Assembly (NCBI RefSeq): GCF_041154505.1
Contig: NZ_AP028672.1
Location: 2,830,501-2,894,500 of the forward strand
Direction of reading: 5' to 3'
Source: Acidovorax sp. A79
GTDB lineage: Bacteria; Pseudomonadota; Gammaproteobacteria; Burkholderiales; Burkholderiaceae_C
DNA length: 64,000 bases
Below, piece by piece: positions 56,789 to 64,000 of the stretch (its first letter is position 1; each line of letters begins with the position of its first letter). A program made the position numbers and the translations under genes. The notes beneath the pieces were generated by a model, which was not told the DNA's origin, ran no database searches, and worked only from the letters and a program-made list of their open reading frames with translations.

Positions 56789-57388
56789 ATGCCCCTCTCC
56801 GCCGAGGACATCAGCGCCAGGATTGGCCGCCGCATCCATGGGCTGCGTGCGTCGCGCAACGACAGCCTCGACAGCCTGGCCGCCCGTTCCGGCGTGAGCC
56901 GCTCAATGATCTCCGTGATCGAACGGGGCCAGACCAACCCGACGGCGGTGGTGCTCGACCGCCTGGCATCGGCGCTGGGCGTGTCGCTGGGCGAACTGTT
57001 CGGCGAGGCGCCGCCCACCCCGGCGCGGGCCGCTCCGCTGGTGCGGCATGGCGACCAGGTGGAGTGGGTGGACCCGCAGTCCGGCTATGTGAGAAAGCAG
57101 GTGTCGCCCCCCGCGTGGCCCTCGCCGCTGCAGCTGGCGGAGGTGCGGTTTCCCGCCGGCGCGCGCGTGGCCTACGAGGGCGGCCGGCTGGACGGCTCGC
57201 TGCACCAGCAGGTGTGGGTGCTCAAAGGCCGCATGGAGATCTCGCAGGGAGACACGCTCCATGTGCTGCGCAAGGGCGACTGCCTGGCCGTGCGGCTCAC
57301 GGAGCCCCTGGTCTTTTCCAATCCCGCCGACCAGGAGGCCCACTACCTGGTCGCTCTCTGCGATGTGGCCACCCACGGCCACCGCTGA
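56789..57388 (+). CDS. XRE family regulator with C-terminal cupin sensor
   Basis: 199 residues from the ATG at 56789; in-frame ATGs at 56756 and 56759 would add about 10 residues but overlap the proposed operators. HTH: ARIGRRIHGLRASRNDSLDS followed by LAARSGVSRSMISVIERGQT. C-terminal cupin (VRFPAGARVAYEGGRLDGSL, QQVWVLKGRMEISQGD, VLRKGDCLAV). The PuuR/SutR-type layout usually senses a small amine, amino acid or sulfur compound. It lies 34 bp before the acetyltransferase gene, its probable co-transcribed partner. Confidence 0.88.
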   Translation: MPLSAEDISARIGRRIHGLRASRNDSLDSLAARSGVSRSMISVIERGQTNPTAVVLDRLASALGVSLGELFGEAPPTPARAAPLVRHGDQVEWVDPQSGYVRKQVSPPAWPSPLQLAEVRFPAGARVAYEGGRLDGSLHQQVWVLKGRMEISQGDTLHVLRKGDCLAVRLTEPLVFSNPADQEAHYLVALCDVATHGHR

Positions 57389-57422
57389 CCGGATTCCCGC
57401 CACTTTGTCCATCTCCGCCACC

Positions 57423-57974
57423 ATGAACTCCACCACCACGCCCTCTCCCGACGTCCATCTCATCGACTGCACCAAGCCAGCGCATGCCAGCGCCATTCTG
57501 GACATCCTCAACGATGCCATCGTGACCTCGACGGCGCTGTATGACTATGTGCCCCGCCCGCCGTCGGCCATGGCCAGCTGGTTCGCCGCCAAGCGGGCCG
57601 GCGGATTCCCGGTGCTGGGGGCCGCCGATGCCCAGGGCAGGCTGCTGGGCTTTGCCTCGTGGGGCACATTCCGCGCGTTTCCGGCCTACAAGTACACGGT
57701 CGAGCACAGTGTCTATGTCCACAAGGACTGCCGGGGCCGCGGACTGGGCGCCTGGCTGATGCGGGCCTTGATCGAGCGGGCGAAGGCCGCCGACATCCAC
57801 GCCATCGTGGGGTGCATCGACGCGGCGAACGCAGGCAGCATCCGGCTGCACCAGCAGCTGGGGTTCGTGCACACGGGCACGATGCCCCAGGTGGGTTTCA
57901 AGTTTGGGCGGTGGCTGGATGCGGCGTTCTACCAGCTCACGCTGGACACCCCCCGCACCCCCATCGACGGCTGA
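57423..57974 (+). CDS. GNAT N-acetyltransferase, phosphinothricin-acetyltransferase-like
   Basis: 183 residues from the ATG at 57423. PAT-family features: HASAILDILNDAIVTSTALY, ASWGTFRAFPAYKYTVEHSV YV, acetyl-CoA loop CRGRGLGAWLMRALIERAKA, and IVGCIDAANAGSIRLHQQLG FVHTG. Such enzymes acetylate amino-acid analogues such as methionine sulfone or sulfoximine. Likely regulated by the XRE-cupin protein encoded immediately upstream. Confidence 0.88.
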   Translation: MNSTTTPSPDVHLIDCTKPAHASAILDILNDAIVTSTALYDYVPRPPSAMASWFAAKRAGGFPVLGAADAQGRLLGFASWGTFRAFPAYKYTVEHSVYVHKDCRGRGLGAWLMRALIERAKAADIHAIVGCIDAANAGSIRLHQQLGFVHTGTMPQVGFKFGRWLDAAFYQLTLDTPRTPIDG

Positions 57975-58035
57975 CACCGCGGAGGGCGCCGCCCCTGGCA
58001 AGGGTGGGGCCTGGTGTCATGGCGCCCGCCCCCTG

Positions 58036-58533
58036 TCAGGAGGCGGCGCCCTCCTCGATGCGCACCAGCGTGCCGACGGCGACCCGGTCGAACAGGTCCA
58101 TCACGTCGGCATTGGCCATGCGCACGCAGCCGTGCGAGGCGGGCACCCCGAGGGGCGATCCCTCCGGGCAGCCATGGATGTAGATGAAGCGGCGCAGCGT
58201 GTCCACCGCGCCGCCCCGGTTCACGCCGGGTTCGCAGCCGGCCAGCCAGAGGATGCGGCACAGGATCCAGTCGCGCCCCGGGTGCCGTGCCGCCAGCGCG
58301 GGCGAATAGATCTCGCCGGTGGCCCGCCGCCCGACGAACACCGTGCCCGGCGCGCAGCCCGCGCCCACCTTGGCGCGCACGCGGTGCTGGCCGCGCGGGG
58401 TGCAGCCGCTGCCCTTGCGTTCGCCCACGCCGTTCAGGGCGGTCGATACCGGGTAGCTGCGCTCGATGGCCCCGGCCACCACCAGGTGCAATCGCTGCTG
58501 CGCCACGTGGATGTGCAGTTCAGGCCCAGCCAT
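58036..58533 (-). CDS. L,D-transpeptidase (YkuD domain)
   Basis: 165 residues. Starts directly with the YkuD fold (MAGPELHIHVAQQRLHLVVA) and includes YPVSTALNGVGERKGSGCTP, the active-site pair FIYIHGCPEG and ASHGCVRMANADVMDLFD with catalytic Cys in SHGCVRM. No signal peptide is evident, odd for an enzyme that acts on peptidoglycan; non-classical export or a missed upstream start is possible. It begins 5 bp after the amine oxidase gene, so the two are probably one operon. Confidence 0.88.
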   Translation of the reverse strand: MAGPELHIHVAQQRLHLVVAGAIERSYPVSTALNGVGERKGSGCTPRGQHRVRAKVGAGCAPGTVFVGRRATGEIYSPALAARHPGRDWILCRILWLAGCEPGVNRGGAVDTLRRFIYIHGCPEGSPLGVPASHGCVRMANADVMDLFDRVAVGTLVRIEEGAAS

Positions 58534-58538
58534 CGGGG

Positions 58539-60245
58539 TCAGCCCGCCGCCACCAGCCCCGCGCCGTGCCCGCGCGTGAAGGCCTCTTCGAACACCGAGT
58601 AGCCCGACCAGTCGCTGTGCGCGAACGCCAGCCGCGCCGTGGCGGGGGTGGGAATCCAGGGCGTTTGCTCACCATTTGATAGCTGCCTGCGCTTTCCTGG
58701 TAAGCGCTGGAGGCCAATCTGACTTAAAAAGCCGAGCATCCCGGGCGTGGGGATGGCCATGGCGTGGCCGTAGCGCGTGATGTCCACGCGCGTGGCGCGC
58801 TGGCGCAGGTCGGGGTGGGGCACCGCCAGCGCGGCCAGGATCGGATCGGCCCAGTGCTGCCAGGGCTGGGTGGCGAGGTGCTGGCGGCCGTCGGGAGCAT
58901 CGCCCAGCGCCTGGTAGTAGGTCAGCACCGTGGGCCCCGCGAGCACGGCACGCGCGTCCAGGCGCTGGTGTCCGGCGTTCACGTAGCCCAGGCCGCCCGC
59001 CGTGGGGTCGGCGTACAGAACGTTGTCCCAGGCGGGGGCGGCGCCGGGCCTGTCGGTCAGGGCACTGTCGATGTGGATGTTGGCCACGAGCCAGGGCGCC
59101 CAGCCCAGGCGCCTTGCGGCGCCGGTGAGGAACGCGGGCGGGTTTTGCACCACGCGCGCCGCCATGAACACCGGCAGCGCCACGATGCAGCGCGGCGCCT
59201 GCCAGCGCTCCACGCTGTCGGTGGCGTGGTTGAAGGCATCCACCTCCACGCCGTGGCGGTTCTCGGTGATGCGCAATACGCTGGTGGCGGCGCGCAGCTG
59301 GCCGCCACCTTGGGCACTGTTCTGCAGCGGGGCCGCCAGGCGCTGGGTGATCCAGCCATTGCCCTGCGGCCAGGTGAGCACGCTTTCGCGTGCCTCGTCC
59401 GCGGCCTCGCCCGGGGCGTGAAAACCATGGCGGCTCGCAAAGTAGTGGATGCCCGCCCATGCCGACACATGCGCGGTGCCCGCGCCGTAGTCGTCGCGGC
59501 AGCAGTAGTCGAGGTACCAGCGCAGGTGCGGATCGTCCAGCTCCTGCTGCTGCAGCCAAGCGTCGAACGTCACCGCATCCAGCGCCTGGTGCGCGGGTGC
59601 CAGGGGCTTTCTGGCGTCCAGCGACTTGAGCACCGGCATGGTGAAGCGCGCGGCCTTGGACTGCTGCGCCACGGCCTGCGCGAAGCGGCGGTACTGGGCC
59701 AGGGTTGCATCGTCCACGCCCTGCACCGGCAGCAGGCCTTCCTGCCATGCGCCTTCGAAGAACAGGCGCTCCTGCGGGCTGTGGCACAGGTGGCGCTCGT
59801 CGTAGCGCCAGCGGCCGGCCACGCGCTGGCGCAGGCCCAGCTCTTCCAGCAGGTCCTGCACTTCGCGCGCATCGTCGCCGGGCACCGGCAGGTAGTGCGC
59901 GCCCAGCGGGCAGGCAATGCCCTGCACGGCCCCGCCCCGGCTGTTGCCGCCCGCGCTGTCCTCCAGCTCCAGCAGCGCGAAGTCCGCGATGCCCGCCAGC
60001 CGCAGCGACCGCGCCGCCGCCAGCCCCGCCACGCCGCCGCCCGCGATGATGACCTGCGCGCGCCGCACCACGGCCGGCGCGGGCCAGGAGCCGGTCTTGA
60101 GCCAGTCGCGCAGCTGGTGGCCGCGCGCCATGTCGATGCCGGTGAAGCCGCCTTCCAAGACGCGAGGGGCCTTGTCGCAACCCGGCAGGAGCACCGCGGC
60201 GGCAGCCGAGGCGGCGGCGGTGGCTAGGAAATGGCGACGTTGCAT
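58539..60245 (-). CDS. Flavin amine oxidase-like, Tat/lipoprotein-exported
   Basis: 568 residues from the ATG at 60245. The N-terminus MQRRHFLATAAASAAAAVLL then PGCDK combines a twin-arginine-like RR with a lipobox (LLPGC), so a periplasmic anchored flavoprotein is likely. FAD-binding QVIIAGGGVAGLAAARSLRL and LLELEDSAGGNSRGG, then a substrate domain (YLDYCCRDDYGAGTAHVSAW). The C-terminal dinucleotide motif region ends TARLAFAHSDWSGYSVFEEA, similar to amine oxidases. Repeat copy 9 lies in frame near the C-terminus and encodes ~21 residues (around SQIGLQRLPGKRRQLSN). Next to a spermidine-synthase-like gene; a polyamine substrate is plausible but not shown. Confidence 0.82.
   Translation of the reverse strand: MQRRHFLATAAASAAAAVLLPGCDKAPRVLEGGFTGIDMARGHQLRDWLKTGSWPAPAVVRRAQVIIAGGGVAGLAAARSLRLAGIADFALLELEDSAGGNSRGGAVQGIACPLGAHYLPVPGDDAREVQDLLEELGLRQRVAGRWRYDERHLCHSPQERLFFEGAWQEGLLPVQGVDDATLAQYRRFAQAVAQQSKAARFTMPVLKSLDARKPLAPAHQALDAVTFDAWLQQQELDDPHLRWYLDYCCRDDYGAGTAHVSAWAGIHYFASRHGFHAPGEAADEARESVLTWPQGNGWITQRLAAPLQNSAQGGGQLRAATSVLRITENRHGVEVDAFNHATDSVERWQAPRCIVALPVFMAARVVQNPPAFLTGAARRLGWAPWLVANIHIDSALTDRPGAAPAWDNVLYADPTAGGLGYVNAGHQRLDARAVLAGPTVLTYYQALGDAPDGRQHLATQPWQHWADPILAALAVPHPDLRQRATRVDITRYGHAMAIPTPGMLGFLSQIGLQRLPGKRRQLSNGEQTPWIPTPATARLAFAHSDWSGYSVFEEAFTRGHGAGLVAAG
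58672..58734 (+). repeat. Dispersed palindromic repeat, copy 9 (inside amine oxidase gene)
   Basis: ACCATTTGATAGCTGCCTGC, GCTTTCCTGGTAAGCGCTGG, then AGGCCAATCTGACTTAAAAA. A well-kept copy located within the coding frame of the amine oxidase gene, without a stop on the coding strand in that frame. Confidence 0.75.
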
Positions 60246-60275
60246 GGCGTCAGTGTCTCCGGGTGTACGCAACGC

Positions 60276-60437
60276 CTGCGCGGCTTGCGACCGGCGCGGC
60301 CCAGACCAGCGGCCCCCGCGCAAGGGCCGCAAAGCCGCATTGGCGGCGCTTCGCTGGCGTGCGCTGGGGGCGTCCCCCTGCCCGCTGCGCGCAGCGCTGC
60401 GAGAGCGGGGGGAAGACGCGAAGCGGCTCAGGGGGGC
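60276..60437. repeat. GC-rich palindromic intergenic element
   Basis: Between the amine oxidase and SpeE-like genes. Contains a GGGGG-CGT-CCCCC hairpin (60366-60378), CCCGCT (60381-60386) inverted with AGCGGG (60404-60409) around GCGCGCAGCGCTGCG, and CGCAAGGGCCGC stretches. It looks like a second dispersed repeat type, but only one full copy is present in the window. Confidence 0.35.
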
Positions 60438-60440
60438 TTC

Positions 60441-62012
60441 TCAATGTTTTCCCCACTCGCGCTCGTACGTGTGCACCAGCGCCTGGTTGGACAGCCGGTT
60501 CACCTCGGCGGGCACCCGCGCCATGTCGCGCGGAAAATCGAACAGCAGGGGCAGCGAGTCGGTGCCCAGAAACCGCAGGCCATCGGGCAAGGCCCCGGGC
60601 AGGCGCCAGGGCCTGCGGCTGGCGATGATGAAGCCCCATTCGCCAAAACTGGGCACATGGGCGTGGTACGGCGCGGCCTGCAGGCCCACGGACTCGATGG
60701 TCTGCACCACGGTCCAGAAGCTCTGGCGCGCCACCAGCGGCGACGTGGTCTGCACCACCGCATAGCCGCTGGCCGCCAGGCGCTTGTCCAGCAGCGCATA
60801 GAAGCTGTTGGTGTAGAGCTTGCCGATGGAAAAATTGGTGGGGTCGGGAAAGTCCACCACGATGACATCAAACGTGTCCGATCCCTCCTGCAGCCAGCCA
60901 AAGGCATCGGTGTTGACGATCTTCACCTTGGGGTTCTGCAAGGCGTTGCCGTTCAGGCGCGCGAGCGTGGGGTTCTCGCTGAAGATCTTTGTCATGGCCG
61001 GGTCCAGTTCGACCAGCGTCACGGACTCGACCGACGGGTACTTGAGGATCTCGCGCACCGCCATGCCGTCGCCACCGCCCAGCACCGCCACGCGTTTGGG
61101 CGCGCCGTGGGCCGACATGGCGGGGTGCACCAGGGCCTCGTGGTAGCGGTACTCGTCGGACTGCGCGAACTGCAGGTTGCCGTTGAGGTACAGCCGGTGC
61201 CCCACACGCCCGTGCGTGACCACGATGCGCTGGTAGGGCGATGCGGTGCTGAACACGATGCGGTCCTGGTAGAACTTGTCCTCGGCCACGCTGGTGATGT
61301 ATTCGGCCCCCGCCAGGGCGGCCAGCAGGATGCCCAGCACCATCACGCAGGCCGCCAGGTGCGCCTTCAGACGCCGCAATTCATGCCGGAACAGCCACAC
61401 CGCCCACAGCGCCACGGCCGCGTTCATCAGGCCGAAGAGCAGCCCCGTGCGGATGAGCCCCAGGTGCGGCACCAGCAGCAGCGGGAACGCCAGCGACACC
61501 GCCAGCGCGCCCAGGTAGTCGAACGTGAGCACCTGCGAGACCAGGTCCTTGAGCGCCACGTTGCGCTTGAGGATGCGCATGACCAGCGGGATCTCCAGCC
61601 CCACCAGCGTGCCCACCATGAGCACCATGCCGTACAGCAGGAAGCGGAACGCGCCCGGCGTGTAGGCGTTGGCCAGGAACAGGGTGGCCGGCAGCGCGCC
61701 GCCAACCAGCGCCACCAGCAGCTCGATGCGCAGGAAGTGCGCCGGCAGCTGCCGCTCGAAGTAGCGCGACAGCCACGAACCCACGCCCATGGCGAACAGG
61801 TAGGTGCCGATGATGGTGGAGAACTGCAGCACCGAGTCGCCCAGCACATAGGACGCGAGCGCGCCCGCGGCCAGCTCGTACAGCAGGCCGCAGGCGGCCA
61901 CGACGAAGACGCTGGTGAGCAGGGCGATCTCGATGGGGCGGGGGCCGGAGCGGGCGCCCATGGCCTCGGGCGGGGAGGCGGGGGAATTCAGGTCGGATTG
62001 CAAGGCGGTCAC
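60441..62012 (-). CDS. Membrane-bound spermidine synthase-like protein
   Basis: 523 residues from the GTG at 62012 (an ATG at 61961 is an alternative). The N-terminal half holds about seven membrane helices (IEIALLTSVFVVAACGLLYE, TIIGTYLFAMGVGSWLSRYF, FRFLLYGMVLMVGTLVGLEI). The C-terminal half is a spermidine-synthase domain: YQRIVVTHGRVGHRLYLNGN, LQFAQSDEYRYHEALVHPAM, VAVLGGGDGMAVREILKY, VELDPAMT, DVIVVDFPDPTNFSIGKLYT. The motif that binds the aminopropyl donor and diamine is kept, so aminopropyl transfer at the membrane is plausible. Stop codon to DUF350 gene spacing is 41 bp; the three genes likely form an operon. Confidence 0.9.
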   Translation of the reverse strand: MTALQSDLNSPASPPEAMGARSGPRPIEIALLTSVFVVAACGLLYELAAGALASYVLGDSVLQFSTIIGTYLFAMGVGSWLSRYFERQLPAHFLRIELLVALVGGALPATLFLANAYTPGAFRFLLYGMVLMVGTLVGLEIPLVMRILKRNVALKDLVSQVLTFDYLGALAVSLAFPLLLVPHLGLIRTGLLFGLMNAAVALWAVWLFRHELRRLKAHLAACVMVLGILLAALAGAEYITSVAEDKFYQDRIVFSTASPYQRIVVTHGRVGHRLYLNGNLQFAQSDEYRYHEALVHPAMSAHGAPKRVAVLGGGDGMAVREILKYPSVESVTLVELDPAMTKIFSENPTLARLNGNALQNPKVKIVNTDAFGWLQEGSDTFDVIVVDFPDPTNFSIGKLYTNSFYALLDKRLAASGYAVVQTTSPLVARQSFWTVVQTIESVGLQAAPYHAHVPSFGEWGFIIASRRPWRLPGALPDGLRFLGTDSLPLLFDFPRDMARVPAEVNRLSNQALVHTYEREWGKH

Positions 62013-62053
62013 CGGCGCGGCCCCGGGGGGAGCGCCGCTTCAGGCAAGGTGCG

Positions 62054-62275
62054 TCAGTGGATCGCCGCCGCCACGATGATGCTGATGCCCAGGCACATCG
62101 CCGCCACCACCAGGCCCAGCGCCTGGTTCTGCTTCTCGACGATTTCGCGCCACAGGTCATACGGCGTGATCTTGTCGACGATGACGAAGCACAGCCAGAA
62201 GATGACCACGCCAATCAGCGCATACAGGATGGACCCGAGGAACGCCGCGGGCCTGAGCCATTCGATTCCCATCAT
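62054..62275 (-). CDS. DUF350 (YjfL-type) small membrane protein
   Basis: 73 residues from the ATG at 62275 (AAGGAG 8 nt upstream; ATG at 62272 also possible). Two membrane helices (FLGSILYALIGVVIFWLCFV, ALGLVVAAMCLGISIIVAAA) with the cytoplasmic or periplasmic loop DKITPYDLWREIVEKQNQAL. This is one DUF350 repeat unit, shorter than E. coli YjfL (two units). Function unknown; the family recurs beside polyamine-synthase and amidoligase genes. Confidence 0.85.
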   Translation of the reverse strand: MMGIEWLRPAAFLGSILYALIGVVIFWLCFVIVDKITPYDLWREIVEKQNQALGLVVAAMCLGISIIVAAAIH

Positions 62276-62373
62276 GATGTGATCTCCTTGAACGAAAAGG
62301 TTGCCGCCAGACAGGCTGGCGGGAAAGGTTGCAAAACTGCCGGCGCCCCCCGGGGGCTTGCGGCAACCCGGGG

Positions 62374-63885
62374 CTACTTGTGGCTGCCGCCGGACGAATA
62401 CCCGCCATACGAGCCGCCCGAGCTGCGGTAGCTGGACGACGAGCAGTTCTCCACCCGCGGGTCGCAGCGGCTGCAGCGGCTGAGCAGCAACAGCAGGATG
62501 AGGATGACAATGGCGATGAGGATGACGGTGCCGCAGCCCAGCCCGGACTTGGCCACGAAGGGCCCCGGGTCGTCGCGCTGCAGCACGTCTTTCTTGTCGT
62601 CGAGCTTGAAGGCCTTGGCCACCGTGTCGCTGGCGAGCTTGTCGCCGGCCGACCAGGTGATCTCATTGGGGCTTTGCTCCATCGAGAGCAGGCCTTTGGC
62701 GCTGGCGAAGTCGCGGTTGGTGGTTTTCTGCCCGCGCGTGACCTGCCAGTAGAACTCGCCCAGCACATAGGTGGTTTCGGCCTCGTAGGTGTACTTGAGG
62801 TCGTACTTGGTGCCCATGTAGGTGGCCGAGCGCCCCGTGGCCGCCATCTGCGGCGCGCCCGTGGTGGGGCGCACCATGCTCCAGCCTTCTTCGGAATCGA
62901 CCAGGAAGGCAAAACCGCGCTTCTGGTTGTAGAGCAGGTATTCGCTCCAGCCGAAGTGCTCGTCGTCGCCGGGCTCCACGCCCATGCGGTGCTGAAAGCC
63001 CACCACCTGCCAGTGCACGCCCTGCAGCTGGCCCTTGCTGCCCAGCGGAATGAGGGGCTGCACGGGCTCGTCCTGCTCGGCCGAGCGCAGCTCGCCGCCC
63101 ACACCGCTGTCCAGGCTGATGATGCTGGCGCACGAGCCGCAGGTGACGCTCTTGGAGGTGGACAGCTGCACCTGCACGGGCGCGCCGCAGTGCGGGCAGT
63201 TGAACTGGCGGCCTTTTTCGTCCTTGGCCGATTCGTCCTTGAGGCCGGTGAGCTGCAGGTCTTCCAGCAGCACGGCCTTGCCGCGCTCGACGTTGGGCGG
63301 CGTGTGGCCGTAGTCGATGCTGACCACTTCGCCGTCGGCACTGCGCAGTTCGACCATGCCGAACGGATGGCCCAGCGGCGGCAGCTTGGGCAGCTCGCCC
63401 TGGGCCGAGATGAGCGATGCCTGGCCCGTGTAGGCCACGCTGTAGGGCTTGCCGTTGATGGCGGTGGTGCTGCCGATGCGAAAGCGCGCGGCCTCGGGCA
63501 TCTCGCGGCCCGGGTCGATGGGGCGGGTGAAGACGTAGGCGCCGTTGTCCTCGCCCAGCGTGGCCAGGGTGCCGTCCTGCAAAAAGGCGGCCCATTCGGT
63601 CCAGGTGCCCGCGTCGCCCTTGTACTGCAGGCGGCCGATGAGGGTGAAGGGCACATCCTTGCCATCGAGCTGGATGCGCCCGCTGGCCATGAGCTGCAGC
63701 GGGCTGTGGTCGTCGAACAGCTCGGCCATCTTGCCCAGGCGCTGCAGCACGTCGCCATTGCGCACCACGGTGCTCTGGCAGTAGCCGCAGACGGCGTGCG
63801 TGGACTGCGCGCTGCGGAATTCAACCGGCGCGCCGCAGCCCGGGCAGGGCGCGCGGTAGTAACGCTGTGTGGGGTCGGTGGCCAT
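62374..63885 (-). CDS. DUF4178 protein with two zinc ribbons and a membrane anchor
   Basis: 503 residues. Zinc ribbon 1 near the N-terminus (CPGCGAPVEF...CGYC) and zinc ribbon 2 mid-protein (CPHCGAPVQV...CGSC) each precede a beta-rich DUF4178 domain (FTLIGRLQYKGDAGTWTEWA, QLQGVHWQVVGFQHRMGVEP). A membrane helix near 455-475 (CGTVILIAIVILILLLLLSR) and a Cys/Ser/Gly/Tyr-rich tail end the protein. First visible gene of the DUF4178-DUF350-SpeE operon; further genes of the cluster probably lie beyond the right edge. Molecular function unknown. Confidence 0.85.
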   Translation of the reverse strand: MATDPTQRYYRAPCPGCGAPVEFRSAQSTHAVCGYCQSTVVRNGDVLQRLGKMAELFDDHSPLQLMASGRIQLDGKDVPFTLIGRLQYKGDAGTWTEWAAFLQDGTLATLGEDNGAYVFTRPIDPGREMPEAARFRIGSTTAINGKPYSVAYTGQASLISAQGELPKLPPLGHPFGMVELRSADGEVVSIDYGHTPPNVERGKAVLLEDLQLTGLKDESAKDEKGRQFNCPHCGAPVQVQLSTSKSVTCGSCASIISLDSGVGGELRSAEQDEPVQPLIPLGSKGQLQGVHWQVVGFQHRMGVEPGDDEHFGWSEYLLYNQKRGFAFLVDSEEGWSMVRPTTGAPQMAATGRSATYMGTKYDLKYTYEAETTYVLGEFYWQVTRGQKTTNRDFASAKGLLSMEQSPNEITWSAGDKLASDTVAKAFKLDDKKDVLQRDDPGPFVAKSGLGCGTVILIAIVILILLLLLSRCSRCDPRVENCSSSSYRSSGGSYGGYSSGGSHK

Positions 63886-63930
63886 CGGGGGGCTGCTGCC
63901 TGCGCCGCGCTACGCGGCTTTGGGGCCTTT

Positions 63931-63985
63931 TTGGCCTCTGGCGCTGATCCCTCCAGCGCAAGCAGCTATATTTATGATAGCAACC
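63931..63985 (-). repeat. Dispersed palindromic repeat, copy 11
   Basis: Plus strand GGCCTCTGGCGCTGATCCCT, CCAGCGCAAGCAGCTATATT, TATGATAGCAA. The reverse complement matches the family (TAGCTGCTTGCGCT...AGCGCCAGAGGCC). Lies upstream of the DUF4178 gene at the window edge. Confidence 0.6.
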
Positions 63986-64000
63986 GGAATCAGACCAGCT

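Overview
The window is 64 kb of GC-rich, gene-dense chromosomal DNA. Gene content and style point to a betaproteobacterium of the Comamonadaceae, most like Acidovorax and relatives. The evidence is the uvrA / MFS transporter / ssb block, an OmpR-EnvZ pair, three Bug-type (tripartite tricarboxylate) binding proteins, LysR/IclR/XRE-cupin regulators, IPTL-CTERM type surface proteins, and a dispersed ~60-bp palindromic intergenic repeat with the core GCGCTT-N-AAGCGC. This placement is inference from reading the sequence; no database was searched. No tRNA, rRNA, CRISPR array, transposase or phage gene was seen.

Layout. 1-400: C-terminal end of an AstE/aspartoacylase-type hydrolase. 0.4-6.3 kb: an orphan LuxR-type regulator and three predicted cell-surface proteins: an FG-GAP/Ig-domain protein and two paralogues carrying different CTERM sorting tails. 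All three promoter regions share a 15-bp element. 6.3-8.7 kb: globin, two small secreted or lipoproteins, a thioesterase. 8.9-15 kb: chemoreceptor, EnvZ/OmpR pair, a divergent secreted low-complexity protein, alpha/beta hydrolase. 15-21 kb: uvrA, cysC, MFS transporter, ssb. 21-25 kb: two membrane proteins and a repeat-built lipoprotein. 25-36 kb: a cellulose synthase operon transcribed leftwards in the order bcsD-P-Q-A-B-C, without bcsZ. 36-37 kb: mnmA. 37-47.5 kb: a carboxylate catabolic cluster: SDR, citryl-CoA-lyase-like protein, acyl-CoA ligase and Bug receptor, facing IclR, LysR, tcuA, tcuB and a second Bug receptor. 47.5-52 kb: Nudix, EamA, LysR, GNAT, riboflavin synthase, LysR. 52-57 kb: a Bug receptor with a gamma-glutamyltransferase-like enzyme, then a phytase-like esterase. 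56.7-58 kb: XRE-cupin regulator and acetyltransferase. 58-64 kb: L,D-transpeptidase, flavin amine oxidase, membrane spermidine-synthase-like protein, DUF350 and DUF4178 proteins. The last group resembles known polyamine/amidoligase-associated envelope clusters and continues past the right edge.

The most interesting signals are: (i) the shared CCCCAGGGGTGGGGC element, at two promoters in identical geometry (19 nt before a TARACT hexamer), which suggests an undescribed LuxR-controlled surface-protein regulon; (ii) the DUF4178-DUF350-SpeE-amine oxidase-transpeptidase neighbourhood; (iii) the palindromic repeat family, which sits on stop codons and once lies in frame inside an enzyme gene; (iv) phased direct repeats between ompR and its divergent neighbour, and tandem dyads at the XRE-cupin gene.
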